Shown: piece by piece, positions 46,938 to 59,041 of the stretch
Layout of the letters: the number at the start of each line of letters is the position of its first letter
Numbering within the stretch: position 1 is the first letter of the stretch
NCBI GenBank assembly: GCA_905250115.1
Contig: CAJNOI010000064.1
Location: 431,268-495,267 of the forward strand
Source: Adineta steineri
Lineage: Eukaryota; Rotifera; Eurotatoria; Adinetida; Adinetidae
DNA: 64,000 bases
Direction: 5' to 3'
The notes under the pieces: model-generated
What the model saw: only the letters and a program-made list of their open reading frames with translations
What the model was told of the DNA's origin: nothing
Database searches by the model: none
Made by a program: the position numbers and the translations under genes

Positions 46938-47571
46938 ATACATATAAAAATATTTTATTTTTCTATATATAAAATTAAATGATATTTTATGAAATAAATA
47001 AACTATCATATAATGTCATATTTTTTTTCAGCTTGGATATCTATTCAGTTAATTTCATTGACTTTATGATGAACAATATAGTCCGCTTATTAATAAACGA
47101 AATAATTAGATGAAAAATGAGTAAACGGATTCCAGTCGATTAATATTATTGGATTTATGCAAAGACTTTTAACAGGTTATCTTACTTGTATCTCTATAAC
47201 GTTGATGTATCGACAGTAGTTATTTGTATATTTGAGTCATCAGTTATTAAAAAATCTACCTTCATGTATATGTATATATATATGTAAATAGAAATTTTGA
47301 TTTTATCTTATTAATAATAAAAATATGCCATTTATAATACTTGATTAATAATAGGGAAATATTAGAATATTTTTATCATATGTATAAAAATAAAAAATGC
47401 CATGCGAAACTAAATATTCGTACTCCCTACTTCTAACCTAAAATAGTGACAAATAAACACGTACATACATATCATTCTGTTTCTTCCTTTTCTGTCAGTA
47501 TCGATGAAAATAGACATCGAATGATTTTTTTTCTTTTTATCTTTACATAGTTATAATATCTGCCATCAAGA
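46938..47571. other. Intergenic, no gene seen
   Basis: AATAAA-like signals shortly after 46938 may end the M23 transcript. A short (AT)n run lies near 47270. Otherwise nothing is seen. Confidence 0.45.
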
Positions 47572-48685
47572 ATGCACCCAAGAAGACATCTGCCTAAGTC
47601 TTCATCTACAATTAAATCAAAGTCTACATCCAATGTCAAATCGCTGTCTACATCCGTCGCTAAATCGAAATCTCATCAGTCATTTGATAGTACGGAAACG
47701 TTTTCTACTACACTGTTTACCGATAATGCAGCATTTTCAACGTTACCACGTCAAATCGATTTACGTCGATGGATGGCTCCTATAGTGAGTCAGGATCTCA
47801 TGAATACTTGGTGTGTTTATATCCTCATTTATATATTACTATTATTATTATTTTGTCTTGCTTATTTTAGTGCTGCTAGTGCCTTTGCAAGTGCTTGTGA
47901 ATATTTGATAAAACGTCGTACTGGTTCATATGTTCAACTCTCAAGACTTTTCATTCATTTCAATGCACAGGTAATTGATCAAAGGACTCATACAGTAGAA
48001 GATGCTGGAGCAACTAGAAAGAATGTTATAGTAGGCATGCGTAAATTTGGTGTTTGTAAAGAAGAATATTGGCCATATGATAGACGTTTATTAAATAAAA
48101 AACCATCACCTGACGCGTACGAAGCCGCAAGACGGTTTAGTATTGTTTCAATTCGACTTCCATTCCAGATTAATGCAATGAGGACATACTTAGCAAATAA
48201 AATACCTGTTGTCGTTGCTGCTAAAATTAAATATGAAATCAATGGTGAAGTAAATGCCAATGGTGGATATATACCGATTCCTGATCCAGATGATGAAGAA
48301 ATATCGTATCTAGGTTCACATGCTGTTCTTCTTGTTGGATATGATGATGATTCTGAATATTTTATTGCACGTAATTCATGGGGACGTGATTGGGTAAGAG
48401 TAACAAATATACTAATGAAAATTTTGTATATAAAATAAATGTTTTTCTTCGTAGGGTTATTATGGATATTGTTTTCTTCCATATCAATATTTGTTAGATG
48501 AACGTCTTGTCAATTATCCTGATTATGCGTATGCTATTACTCATGTTGTTGCCCGTATGGATTTTTTACCACCAATGCGAAGCTTAGGTGTTACAAGTTA
48601 TCCTGTGGATGGACAACGTCGACGAGCTCGTAATAGAGCACGATCGAAGAGTAGAGCAACACATGCAGTTTCCAAATACAAATAA
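47572..48685 (+). CDS. Papain-family (C1A) cysteine protease-like protein
   Basis: Exons 47572-47810, 47871-48393 and 48455-48685 give 330 aa. An N-terminal Ser/Lys/Thr-rich region (about 55 residues) has no signal peptide or inhibitor-type prodomain. The protease core begins at RQIDLRRWMAPIVSQDLMNTC. The catalytic Cys codon TGT is split TG|T by the first intron. His is in GSHAVLLVGYDDD and Asn in ARNSWGRDWG, so the triad is complete. The C-terminal tail is basic (GQRRRARNRARSKSRAT). The first intron is 60 bp, has no stop in frame and would encode a very hydrophobic stretch if retained. The lack of a signal peptide points to a cytosolic location, as in some bacterial-type C1 proteases. Confidence 0.85.
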
Positions 48686-49517
48686 CTTAATATGTTCATT
48701 TAGTTGAATATGACAAATGGTTAATTGTATAAAAATCTCAGTAGCTTCAAATTTAATTATGTATTCTTTGATTTTTAGCGATCAAAAAAAAATTAATTTT
48801 TTTTGACAACATTTTTTAATAAAGATTGTTTTGATGTATGTATTTGTTGTAAAATTCATCCTATGGTAAACCGAAAATCAACAATAGAAATACTGTAATT
48901 CCTAAAAGGAAGTAATATGCATATATCACAAATACAGCTATTTTCGCTAGATATATTGATATATTTCGCGTATCTCCTGTAAACGATCTTAAAAACTACT
49001 GAATACTAAAAAAAATAGAACGACGATATTTTCTTATTATGCTTTGATAAATCGTGTATATGTCTAGCGATTAATTTTTTTATCCAATGAATGATATTAA
49101 GGTGTTGTGTCAAATTATATGATCTGCTTCATTAGTTATTATTTTGTTTTTCAAAAACTTCTAATTATATTTGATAATATTTTGTTGTTGTTGTTTGCTG
49201 TATGATGCACTCATATCATATGTTTTTATTTTGTCTATTGGAATAAAGTTATTTATAGTATAATGATATATTTACAACTGTAACAAATTGATGATGCGCT
49301 TTTATATTACTACTCTCAGAAATAAAATTTATTGACAACTTCATCATTCCTGTCGTATTTTTATTACTACAAAATATATTCTTGCATAGTAGTAGTCATT
49401 CAAGAGAAAAGAAAGAGAAATATACACTACCAAGGTCAATATTAAGAATGAAATTATGAAGAGAACAGAAATGAAGCGTAACAATCATTTATCATTACAA
49501 TTACTAATATATTTTTT
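48686..49517. other. Intergenic, no gene seen
   Basis: AT-rich, no supported ORF. It ends where the segmental duplication begins. Confidence 0.45.
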
Positions 49518-50166
49518 TCAAATAAAAGCACTGAACATGGTCATGTCAATTAAGGACTTCATTTCTAGAAATATATTTTATAACCATAAAAAGGTCACTT
49601 GAAATGTAAAGTAATACATTTTGTTTAAATTACAGAATCATATACTAATACGGACTTAAAATGTAAAGGACCGTTCGATGGTATTAAATTGTAATAAAAT
49701 TATCTTGAGTAAAAACTTATATTTTATTCTAGAATAAAACTATTTTATTAAATATGTAGGAAAAACAAAAAAACAAAAACTTCTTCTTATCACAAACATC
49801 ATTATGTAAAAACGTCCTTTTGAACTCACGTAACATTTACACGATTCTTAATTGATTAGTTTGCAATAGAAGATGATAGAGATAAAAACAGAAAATGAAA
49901 TTATTTAAAAAACAGTAGTTAAGATTTCATTGTGACCATCATATCGATCAGTCGAATATATCCTTGGAATATCAAACTCAGTGGAATCGTTACGATATTG
50001 TCTTTCACGGCTGTGCACCCTAACATAATAAACGATAAAAGCAATTGTTACAAGAATAAGTGGAATTCCTAATCCTAGTGAAAGACCCAAAATTAGTGGA
50101 ATATTGGATTTATCTAAAAAAAAGAAAAAATTAAACTATCACGGATTTCTAAAAATGATATCTGAC
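49518..50166. repeat. Segmental duplication, copy A
   Basis: The sequence from CAAATAAAAGCACTG through the 3' flank and TM/tail exon (49905-50113) is repeated at 52526-53283 in the same orientation. Long stretches match closely (for example ACAGAATCATATACTAATA and TTATCTTGAGTAAAAAC). The order is conserved, with small indels between copies. Confidence 0.75.
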
Positions 50167-50677
50167 TTGATGGAGGAGAGACTGGTGTAATGGTATCATT
50201 TGTTGTCGTTGTAGTGACACTTGTTGCTGTAGTGGTACCAGTGCCTGTGTTGGTATCAGTGCCTGTGGTGGTAGTAGTGCCTGTGGAGGTATCAGTTTCT
50301 GTAGTGGTATCAGTGCCTGTGATGGTATCAGTTGCTGTGGTGGTATCAATTGCTGTGGTGGTATCAGTTGCTGTAGTAGTATCAGTGCCTGTGTTGGTAT
50401 CAGTTTCTGTAGTGGTATCAATGTCTGTCGTGGTATCAGTGCCTGTGGTCTTATCCGTACCTGTGGTCGTATCAGTTATTGTAGTGGTATCAGTGCCTGT
50501 AGTGGTATCAGTTTCTGCGGTGGTATCCGTTGCTGTAGTGGTGTCTTCATCTGCTCGTAGTATTTTTTCGTTGTTAGAATTAGCGTCGACTGCGATGGTT
50601 GCTTCGGCTTTAGAGACAAAATGCAGATTTAAGTGAAAGAGCAGGAGTGTAAGAAACAAAACTAAATGAAATGACAT
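49905..50677 (-). CDS. Mucin-like single-pass membrane protein with hexapeptide repeats
   Basis: Exons 50677-50167 and 50113-49905 join in phase 1 to give 239 aa. The signal peptide is MSFHLVLFLTLLLFHLNLHFVSKAEA; I chose this Met rather than the upstream one at 50713 because it directly starts the hydrophobic core. A Thr/Asp-rich region built of about 18 six-residue units (TDTTTG, TDTTTA, TDTTTE variants; an 18-bp minisatellite) forms a probable O-glycosylated stalk. A TM helix (LILGLSLGLGIPLILVTIAFIVYYV) and a ~38-aa tail with Tyr motifs (PRIYSTDRYDG) follow. The TM/tail exon is a close copy of that in the gene at 53021. The opposite-strand ORFs are repeat mirrors. Confidence 0.75.
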
Positions 50678-52525
50678 GTTTTTTTTTCTTAACTTTGTAG
50701 TACTCCTTACCAATAAGACCTTTGGATGATTGCATGACTATCTAATATGGTTAATTGGTAAATGTTGAATAAACTCAGGTAACGATTGTAGTTTCTAGAG
50801 AGAAAATGTATTGTATTAGAAGGCAATACGTTAAGAATTTGTCTATGATATACGTATTTATATATGTATATGAGTATATATGTTTAGCAATTAGCGTGTT
50901 GTTGTTGAAAATATTGTCTTGTGAAATTATTTTTCTAACTGAATTTTTGGTGCTGTACGAAAGCCAAAAATTAGTCAGAGAGACAGACAATCATGCTCAG
51001 GTTACTTCCTTTATAAGCTCTTCTCTTGAGACAAGGCATGATTATCATTACTTGTTCTTAAAATGGAGTAGGTGTTCGGTTTTAGCATATAAATGCTGAA
51101 TCGTTAACGTATAATCTTTTTCTTTGATGTATGCACTTCGGTATTTTATGATTATATACAAGACCACTCAACAAGAATTATACATGGCTTCAATTTTCGT
51201 AAATACCTTTATGTATACTTGGTAAAATGAAATTCTTGGAGTAATAAAAGTGTCTATAATCAGAATAGGTAGCTTTTAAGCACAATACTTTTTGGCATTA
51301 ATAAAAACTAACATGTCAGTTCTAAATACAATTGTCAAAGACAATTTTTTCAATATTCTAATATCTATTTGTGACGTCCATGTTTGTGAGTGAGGAGTCT
51401 ATATTCTATTTTCCGATTTATATGAATAGATAAAAGTGTGGTCGTTTAAGAAATAATTCCAACAAAGATAGAAAATAGCGTATAATACGAATATATATTT
51501 AAGAGTAATGTCTATTTGTGGTAAATTTAGAGTCTTTTTTAAAAAGTGTATAGACGCGTAATACATGGTTACAAATATATCTCTTACTTGAATTAAATGG
51601 AAAATTTTGACGATTAGATTGGTATTGAAAATATCTTCGAAAATTCTTCTTAAAATTACTATTTCATATTTGAAATAATAATTCAAGATTTTATTAGAAA
51701 CTATCTTAAATCAATAAATACTTCAGAGAAATATTTTGTAACATATCTCAAATAATATTCTAGTTTTATCACTAATGAAAAAGCAAATGAATTGTTTTAT
51801 ATTGGAAATTGAAAATAAGAAATTGCATCTTTTACAAGGTTCTAATTATAGAAACATACTACAGATGATAACAAAATCTTTTGTAATTCTCGTCTCTATA
51901 CGCTAACTGAAAGTATCTAATTAAAAATTATCGTAAGTGTACAAACTTTTGCTAAATAAACTCATAATTATTAAATGTAAGTATTCGATGTTATGAGAAC
52001 TAGGAGTGTTACTTTATCTTTATTTTATAAAGAATAAAGATAAAGAAATAAAACTAATCTTTATATTTATAAAATAAAGATAACGTAAATCTCTATCGTT
52101 ATAAAATAAATACAAAGTTGTTCTTTATTTTCTTAAAGTGGCTCACAAAAAATTATGATACTATATAGTTAATTATAATGCGAAATAACATTTTTCGTTT
52201 ATATCGTTTTTTTTTGATGATATGGCATATGGAACTGATGATGATGATAAGAAAGAGCCTTAATAAATGATTCGATTATTATACAGAGTATTTGCAAATG
52301 TACTTATTGCATGAAAAAATATATCGTTATTCTTTATTATAAGTTTATTTTTGCAAATAAAGATTATCTTTATCTTTTTTTATAGATATAAAGATTTACT
52401 TTATTTTTTTTATCTTTGTTTTTAATATAAAGATTATCCTTATTCTTTATAAAATAAAGATAAAGTTAATCTTTATATTTATTAACGAAAAAATCTATCT
52501 TTATTTTTTATTTTAACTTTAATTT
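50678..52525. other. Intergenic region between duplicated genes
   Basis: No gene is supported; ORFs at 50775-50990, 50806-51099 and 51399-51686 look random or overlap each other. The end of the region contains the AAAGATAA-rich element at 52013-52500. Confidence 0.5.
52013..52500. repeat. AAAGATAA-rich element with inverted and direct repeats
   Basis: The left part (CTTTATTTTATAAAGAATAA, 52017 onward) and the right part (TTATTCTTTATAAAATAAAG, about 52439-52458) are inverted copies. TAATCTTTATATTTAT occurs in both. The interior has no ORF. It sits directly before the second duplication copy and has no counterpart before copy A, so it probably inserted near the duplication edge or helped create it (inference). 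Confidence 0.4.
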
Positions 52526-53283
52526 TCAAATAAAAGCACTGCACATGGCCACGTCAAAAACAGAAACTTTGAAAAAATAACATTATTAATACTTTTTATA
52601 TAGTTAGTCGAAGGACTTCACTTGTAAAATCGTATTTTATAAGCATAAAAAAGTCATTTTTAATGTAAAGTAATCAGTTTTAGTTTCTTTTTTTATTCTG
52701 TCGAAATAAAAATGTGGAGAAAATATTGAACTAATAAATTTTGTTTAAATCACAGAATCATATACTAATATTTACTTAAAATGGAAAGAACCGTTCCATG
52801 ATATTAAATCGTAGTAAAATTATCTTGAGTAAAAACGTATATTTTATTATAGAATAAAACTATTTCATGTAATATGTATTGAAAAAAACAAAAAATTCTT
52901 CTAATCACAAACATCATTATGTGAAAACGTCCTTTTCAACTGAAGCAACAGTTACACAATTCTTAATTCATTGATTTGTGATAGAAGATGATAGAGATAA
53001 AAAAAAGAAAATAAAACTCTTTAAAAAATAGTAGTTAAGATTTGATTGTCACCATCATATCGATCAATCGAATATATCCTTGGAATATCAAACTCAGCGG
53101 AATCTTTATGATATTGTTTTCCACGGGTGTGCACCCTAACATAATAAGCGATAAAAGCAATTGTTACAAGAATAAGTGGAATTCCTAATCCTAATGTAAG
53201 GCCCAGAATTAGTGGAATATCGGGTTCATCTAAAAAAAGGAAAAATTAAATTATCAGGGAATTCGAAAAAAAAAATATTTGAC
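52526..53283. repeat. Segmental duplication, copy B
   Basis: The partner of 49518-50166. It contains the equivalent TM/tail exon (53229-53021, 209 bp in both copies) and 3' flank. About 100 bp of extra sequence is present near 52560-52720 relative to copy A. Confidence 0.75.
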
Positions 53284-53723
53284 TTGATGCAGAATATACT
53301 GTTGATGTGGTAGTAGAAGGCATCGTTGGTGTGCTACCATTTGTATTATTTTCAGGAGCATCTAAAAGAATATTCAAAAACATGTTATTTATTTTTATTT
53401 ATATGAAAAAATATAACTATTGTTATTTTAATCGGTGACTAACTAGTTTTTACGTACATGAACAATCCCTATTGGACAATTGGATATTGTCAAGTGCAAA
53501 ATAAATCGATTCATTCGATGATGTTGCTGTAGAACTAATATTAACAACTTTGAATTTGAACGAGAGCTACAAAATAAACACATTAAAACTACTTATTTGA
53601 ATATATTAAATTTACATTATAGATAATAGTTGATGCGTTGATATTGACAGCACCCTTTTCCCAGCCATTAGGTGTCATATTCGCAGTTGTTACCGTATCG
53701 ATCAGATGAGTTTCATTGTTTAT
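53021..53723 (-). CDS. MAM-like ectodomain membrane protein, 5' end lost in gap
   Basis: Visible exons 53723-53616, 53566-53458, 53361-53284 and 53229-53021 are in frame. The ectodomain end (TANMTPNGWEKGAVNI, then LSFKFKVVNISSTATSS and SIYFALDNIQLSNRDC) resembles the last strands of MAM/jelly-roll adhesion domains: a W followed by a beta strand, and a closing (A)-(L/I)-D-(N/D)-I-x-L...C. A short Thr/Asn linker exon follows, then a TM helix and tail 53/65 identical by hand count to the gene at 49905. The start lies in the 100-N gap. It is probably a surface recognition protein. Confidence 0.65.
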
Positions 53724-53823
53724 NNNNNNNNNNNNNNNNNNNNNNNNNNNNNNNNNNNNNNNNNNNNNNNNNNNNNNNNNNNNNNNNNNNNNNNNNNNNN
53801 NNNNNNNNNNNNNNNNNNNNNNN
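53724..53823. other. Assembly gap, 100 N
   Basis: Exactly 100 N. It hides both the 3' end of msrA and the 5' end of the MAM-like gene, both on the minus strand, so the true gap must exceed 100 bp unless the two genes were fused by misassembly. Confidence 0.95.
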
Positions 53824-54159
53824 CATACGAAAGAAAAATCGAACTAAATCACCATATACTACTTTATTTGGATCGTAAGATACTTGTAAAACTTCAGCAT
53901 GATTTGTTGTACCAGTACAAACATCTTCATAATTAGATTTCGAAGCACCACCCATGTAACCAACCATAGCAGAAATTAAATTAGTTCCAAATTGTTTACG
54001 AAAAAATTTCTCTGTACCCCAGAAACAACCGGCTCCAAAAGTAGCTAATTCTGCACCAGCTTTACCTGCAGCAGCCATATTGTTTTCTTCTTGTTGGAAT
54101 AATGCTCTTGTTAAACAAAAATACACTGAAAATAACACGACGCAATGCACTGAATGCAT
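53824..54159 (-). CDS. msrA: Peptide methionine sulfoxide reductase A, 3' end lost in gap
   Basis: 112 codons are visible. A hydrophobic N-terminus (MHSVHCVVLFSVYFCLTRA) could be a signal or targeting sequence; the internal Met at MAAAGKAG is an alternative start for a cytosolic form. The catalytic motif GCFWGTEKFF follows, then the family's VGYMGG, NYEDVCTGTTNHAEVLQV and DPNKVVYGDLVRFFF. MsrA reduces Met-S-sulfoxide in proteins with thioredoxin, a repair step after oxidation. The missing C-terminus would hold the H-x-Q-Y-like segment and resolving cysteines, so their presence cannot be judged. Confidence 0.9.
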
Positions 54160-55535
54160 TACATAAGCATCTTTTCTTTTTCTTTTTCTTTTTCCTTCTC
54201 GTTCTGTTCTTCTTGTTCTTGACTTATCTTATGACATAAAGAGAAAAACATATACGCCGACTGTTAATTTCTCTCTTTAGATATTTTTTTTTCTTTTCTT
54301 TCGGCGAAGAAATACATGGTATTTATATTACATTATCACATGGATCCGATAGAGAAAATAAAAATAATTGATTTGTTGAATAAAAAAAACTATTCAATTG
54401 AAAGATAAATTAAATATTACAGGAGAATTGCAATTCAATATTTTTTTTATATTAGAAATATTGATAATTAGAGCTCGCGGATATCTTTATACGATATTAA
54501 ATGAGAGAAATTCTGTAAAATAAATTGACGAAGAGGATGAGTATTGATCATTGGTGGTGAAAGTATGATTTTACTACCGTGCCGTAAATAATCGATATGT
54601 CAACGGTCTAGACGCGGATATAATATAAGAATAAATGAAATCATAGTTGAATGATATAATAATCAATATGATCTGCTCGAGTTCAATGGTAGTGGAGACA
54701 AGGGAGCTTAGCTCTCTCTCTGAATCGAAGTTCTGGCTTCACCACTGGCTGATTCCATTGAAAACAAGAAAATATATTTTAAAAAATACATCGTAGATAA
54801 GTTGTTTAAAATACAATAGCAATATGAATAAACCATATCGATTATTGGATTATGATAAACAGCAGAATTTTGACATCACATTTTTTAATACTTAATATTA
54901 GAGTTTGAAATGAAAAAATACTTTTTCCCAGGTTAAAAACATGACTCAGAATACAATGAAATCATGATTCGTGAATTATATTTTACCATTGATAATCATA
55001 CAATAAATTATCTCGAACATACTTCTTCAATAGATTTGAAGACTGATTTTAATTTACTAAGATACAGTTAAATCGACAAAAAAAAAGAATTCATGCAAAT
55101 TCAAAATCTCTAACCAGATGTCACTAAATACTATATTATATAAATAGTACGTATTATACTTAAAGTACGATTGATATGAAAATAATCGAACAGTTTCTTT
55201 AAAAATAACAAATTCGATTACAATTCATTACAATATCGTAAATATATATTATATGTAGATAGAATATATATCATCAATTAAGTCTTGTTGAATCTACATT
55301 GACCTTCCCAACATTTATAATATACACTATTAAAAAGTCTACAACTCATTTTATTAATCATATTAACTATTTATATTATTAAAATTTTCAATATATTTAT
55401 TCTTTAACTATGACTTTTCGAAAACAACGAATACATGTCGCGCTTCATTGAGTATCATAACAAAAAAACAGCACGTGAATAAACAATACAATCAATAACA
55501 TTATAATATTCTTCGTGGTTTTAAATATCAAAACA
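54160..55535. other. Intergenic, mostly featureless
   Basis: A pyrimidine-rich stretch (54170-54225) lies just upstream of msrA. A structured segment at 54682-54762 is listed separately. Otherwise AT-rich with no gene. Confidence 0.5.
54682..54762. other. Compact inverted-repeat segment
   Basis: TTCAATGG (54682-54689) pairs with CCATTGAA (54755-54762). Inside are GTGG/CCAC and the palindrome GAGCTTAGCTC (54704-54714). GC content is above the surroundings. It could be a small hairpin repeat or an RNA gene; it has no tRNA arms. Confidence 0.3.
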
Positions 55536-57570
55536 ATGGAAAAGTCTCTAATTATAAAAGACTTAAATTATGAAAGATTATCTCTTGTTTGGTTTGATTA
55601 TCAAATAAGTCATTTACCAGAATATGTTAATCTTCAAGAAAAACTTCGAAATACCATTAATTATTTAAAAATATTTGAAAATCTAGATCAATGTGAACAA
55701 TATATTCGATCAATATCTGATAATGATCGAGTTATCATAATTATCAATTATGAATCTGCTGAAAAGATTATATCACATATCCATTCATTAAGACAAGTCG
55801 ATTCTATTTATATTTATAACATCGATGAGAAGATAAATAAAAAATGGATTGAAAAATATTTTAAGGTATGAATTTTAAATAAAAATTTTTTTTTTTATTC
55901 ATCTATTTGTTAAGATCAAATGTATGGTATTAGAATTAGATGAACTTGTACCTAAAATTGAATTAAAACTTAATAAAATCGATGAATCCTTTGCAATATT
56001 TAGTTTTAAGACAAATATCAATCAAGATCAAGATCAATCAATAACGGAATTAAATAATCAATTTCTTTATTCTCAAATAATCATGGATTGTCTTCTTCGA
56101 ATTGAAAATAATTTATCGGATCGTACACAACTTATATCTCTATGTCAAAATATATATAAAGATAATAAAATTCAATTAAATCATATTGAAGAATTCGAAA
56201 AAAATTATACATCAAATCAAGCATTATCCTGGTATATGAAAGATATATTTCTATCAAAAATTTTAAATAAAGCACTTTCTATACAAAATATTGATATACT
56301 TTTTTTATATCGTTTTTTTCTCTATGATATTCGAGAACAACTTATACAAAATCAATATCCATCATCGATTCATTTATATCGAACTTTAATAATATCGAAT
56401 GATGAATTACAAATATTAAAAGATACTATAAATGGATTTATTACAATAAATACATTTTTTACAGCGAAATGTAATCGTCAATCAGCCCTTGATGAATTTG
56501 ATCAATTGGTTTTAACAGATAATTTACAACGAATATTATTCGAAATTGATGCTCATCCTCAAGTAGATAATATTCAACCATTTTCTACTATTAATTCTTC
56601 TGAAATATTATTTATGTCAGGTTCAATTTTTCATTTAGATAATATTATACTTAATGATGATCAATTATGGATTATTCATATGACATTAACAAATTTTAAT
56701 CATGAAAATTTAATAACACAATTTGACTGTATGAATAAAAAAATTCAATATAATAAAAATCAAATAAATAAATTAACATTCGGAAATATTCTATGGAAAA
56801 TGAATAAATTAGATGAAGCTGAAAAATATTATTTATATATGATCGATTTATTACCTAATAATGATTTAAATTTACCAGATTTATACTATAATTTAGGACA
56901 TATTTATTCTGATAAGAAAAATTACGATTTAAGTTTAAAATGGTATAATAAATCACTTGAAATATGGATAAAAATATTAAAATCAAATGATCCTGATTTA
57001 GCAAATAATTATAATGCAATTGCAACAAATTATTTAAATAAAGGTGATTATAAACAAGCATTTGATTCATTTGATAAAGCATTAAATATTCTTCGAAGTG
57101 CTTACGGTGATGATCATATAAGTATAGCAATGTGTTTAAATAATATGGGTACAGTTATAACAACTGAAAAAAATTATTCCAAAGCTTTAGATTATTATCT
57201 AAAAGCATTGACACTTTTTCAAAAATATCTTACAAATAATAATCCAAATTTAGCTAGTTTACATTGTAATATTAGTACAATATATAAACATCTTAATCAA
57301 ATTGATTTTGTATTAGAACATTTAAATTATGCATTGAAAATCTATGAAAATTCACTTCCATTAGAATATTCAAATATTATTATGATATTAAAGAATATTG
57401 CGTTTCTTTACGAACAGAAAGAAGATTATCATCAAGCATTAATTTATTATAAAAAAATATCGGATATTTATCAACAAACATTAACTTTAACGGATCCCGT
57501 TGTTGTACAAAATGAAGAAAAAATTCAATATTTATTAACATTTCAACATGAAAAACATTCTTTTAATTAA
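55536..57570 (+). CDS. ADP-ribosyltransferase-like domain plus TPR repeats
   Basis: Exons 55536-55865 and 55915-57570 (phase 0) give 661 aa; ATG at 55536 is the first real ATG. The N-terminal ~110 residues hold a domain ending WIEKYFK, as in other bdelloid proteins of this type. An arginine-ADP-ribosyltransferase-like domain (about residues 215-385) has R266 (YRTLIIS), the position of the S-T-S motif replaced by FFTAKC (about 291-295) and the E-x-E loop reading NSSEILF, in which only the second Glu (about 340) remains. It may be inactive or altered in specificity. Five to six TPR/kinesin-light-chain-type repeats of 42 residues fill the rest (for example LYYNLGHIYSDKKNYDLSLKWY, cited in part). 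It is probably a signalling scaffold or protein modifier. Confidence 0.8.
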
Positions 57571-59041
57571 TATTTTTCTCTTCAAAGTTTTATAATAATC
57601 ATGAATAAGTGTATATTTTGAATTCAAACTATTCTATATTACTAATATAACAAAAAAAATTATTGACTTCTAAATGATCAGTTTACTACCGAATCATCTA
57701 TAACCTTATAATAGATAGTTAAATAGGAGGAAACAGTGTTATGATTTCTAAGATTTTTCAATTCAATTATAAATATCAGATGATTTGATATCGTCATAAG
57801 AATTTTACTTGTTCAGTTGTTATTGTAAGAGATAAAGATACTATTAATAAATATAAAACACACGTGCACGTTATACGTCCTTGATAAAAAAAAAAGAGTA
57901 CGTATAGTGTGACGAAGCACATGTGATGTCATATTTGCTTAATCACTCGTACGAATACACGAGTATAATTTTGAAAAAAAAATACGTCAAGGACAAAGAT
58001 GGAAAAATGTACTTTGCATAAAACATGTTGATATATTATCGTCTAACCAATACATTTTTCTGTTGTATACTTTGTAAAAAAAATAGACAAATTCATGATT
58101 GTGTTTTTTTTATGACACACCATAAAATATAAAGAAGTAAATGAGAAGGCATATTTATTGCACTATGCTTTTACTTTTTGAGATCGATATAGAAATGAAT
58201 TTGTAACAAGTAGAAATAGGTACAATATCTCGATTATTATGAAGACATGCTTTATATATTAATCATTCAGATAAATAGAAAAAGAAAGAAACACATGAAC
58301 ATTATGAAAGAAATTATTAATAGATAAGAAGTAATACGTAATAATCATTTATAGTTACAACCTGAATGTTTATTACGAACATCGGAAGGTATTCTCATTT
58401 GAAGTGTAAAAAGATGACTTGTACACGATTTGTATAAGTTGTATCAGCCATTAACATGGAGCTACCAAATAGAATAACTGACAATTCGAACTAATAGAAT
58501 TTATTAAATTTTATACAGATATATTTTTTTTATTTTTTAAGTAAATCTAACTAATATATTCACATAATAATGATTGATGAAGAGAACACATGGAATGATG
58601 AATAGTTAAATCCAATATCTACATTAATAAGAACAGAAATTTTCTTAGTCCAAGTTGCAAAAGAAACTTTTTTCGAAATACAAACTCACTACTTAATATA
58701 TCATTTAATACATATAAATATCAATAGAGAAAAATATTTACACGAGTAAATAACAAAACATAATACAAAGTTCGATCCGTTGTTTTCAATCGAATAAAAA
58801 AATGATTTCTATTAATAAAGTTTCAAACACATTTATCTATAGAAGACACAATGAATATTAAGAAATTTTTTCAGTATCATATAATTTTATTGTTTCTTTC
58901 AATTCTATATTACAAAAATATATAACACAAATGACATAGAAAAGAAAAAAAACATATTAATCATCATGCACTCTTCACCGTACAAAATTACAAATAAAAA
59001 AAAAAAGAAGTATTGCTTGTTTTGAAAATATATTTCTTGAT
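57571..59041. other. Intergenic, no gene seen
   Basis: AT-rich region between converging genes, with no supported ORF and no repeat array. Confidence 0.5.

Noticed and set aside
47988-48482. 164-codon minus-strand ORF
   Set aside because: Antisense shadow of the papain-family protease exon.
50149-50636. ORFs rich in V/S or P/Q overlapping the hexapeptide repeat gene
   Set aside because: Other-frame readings of an 18-bp minisatellite, with no domain or signal peptide.
53672-53936. Plus-strand ORFs across the third gap
   Set aside because: Artefacts of the N block, opposite msrA and the MAM-like gene.
54682-54762. tRNA-like gene in the inverted-repeat segment
   Set aside because: The outer stem is there but no D- or T-arm consensus can be placed.
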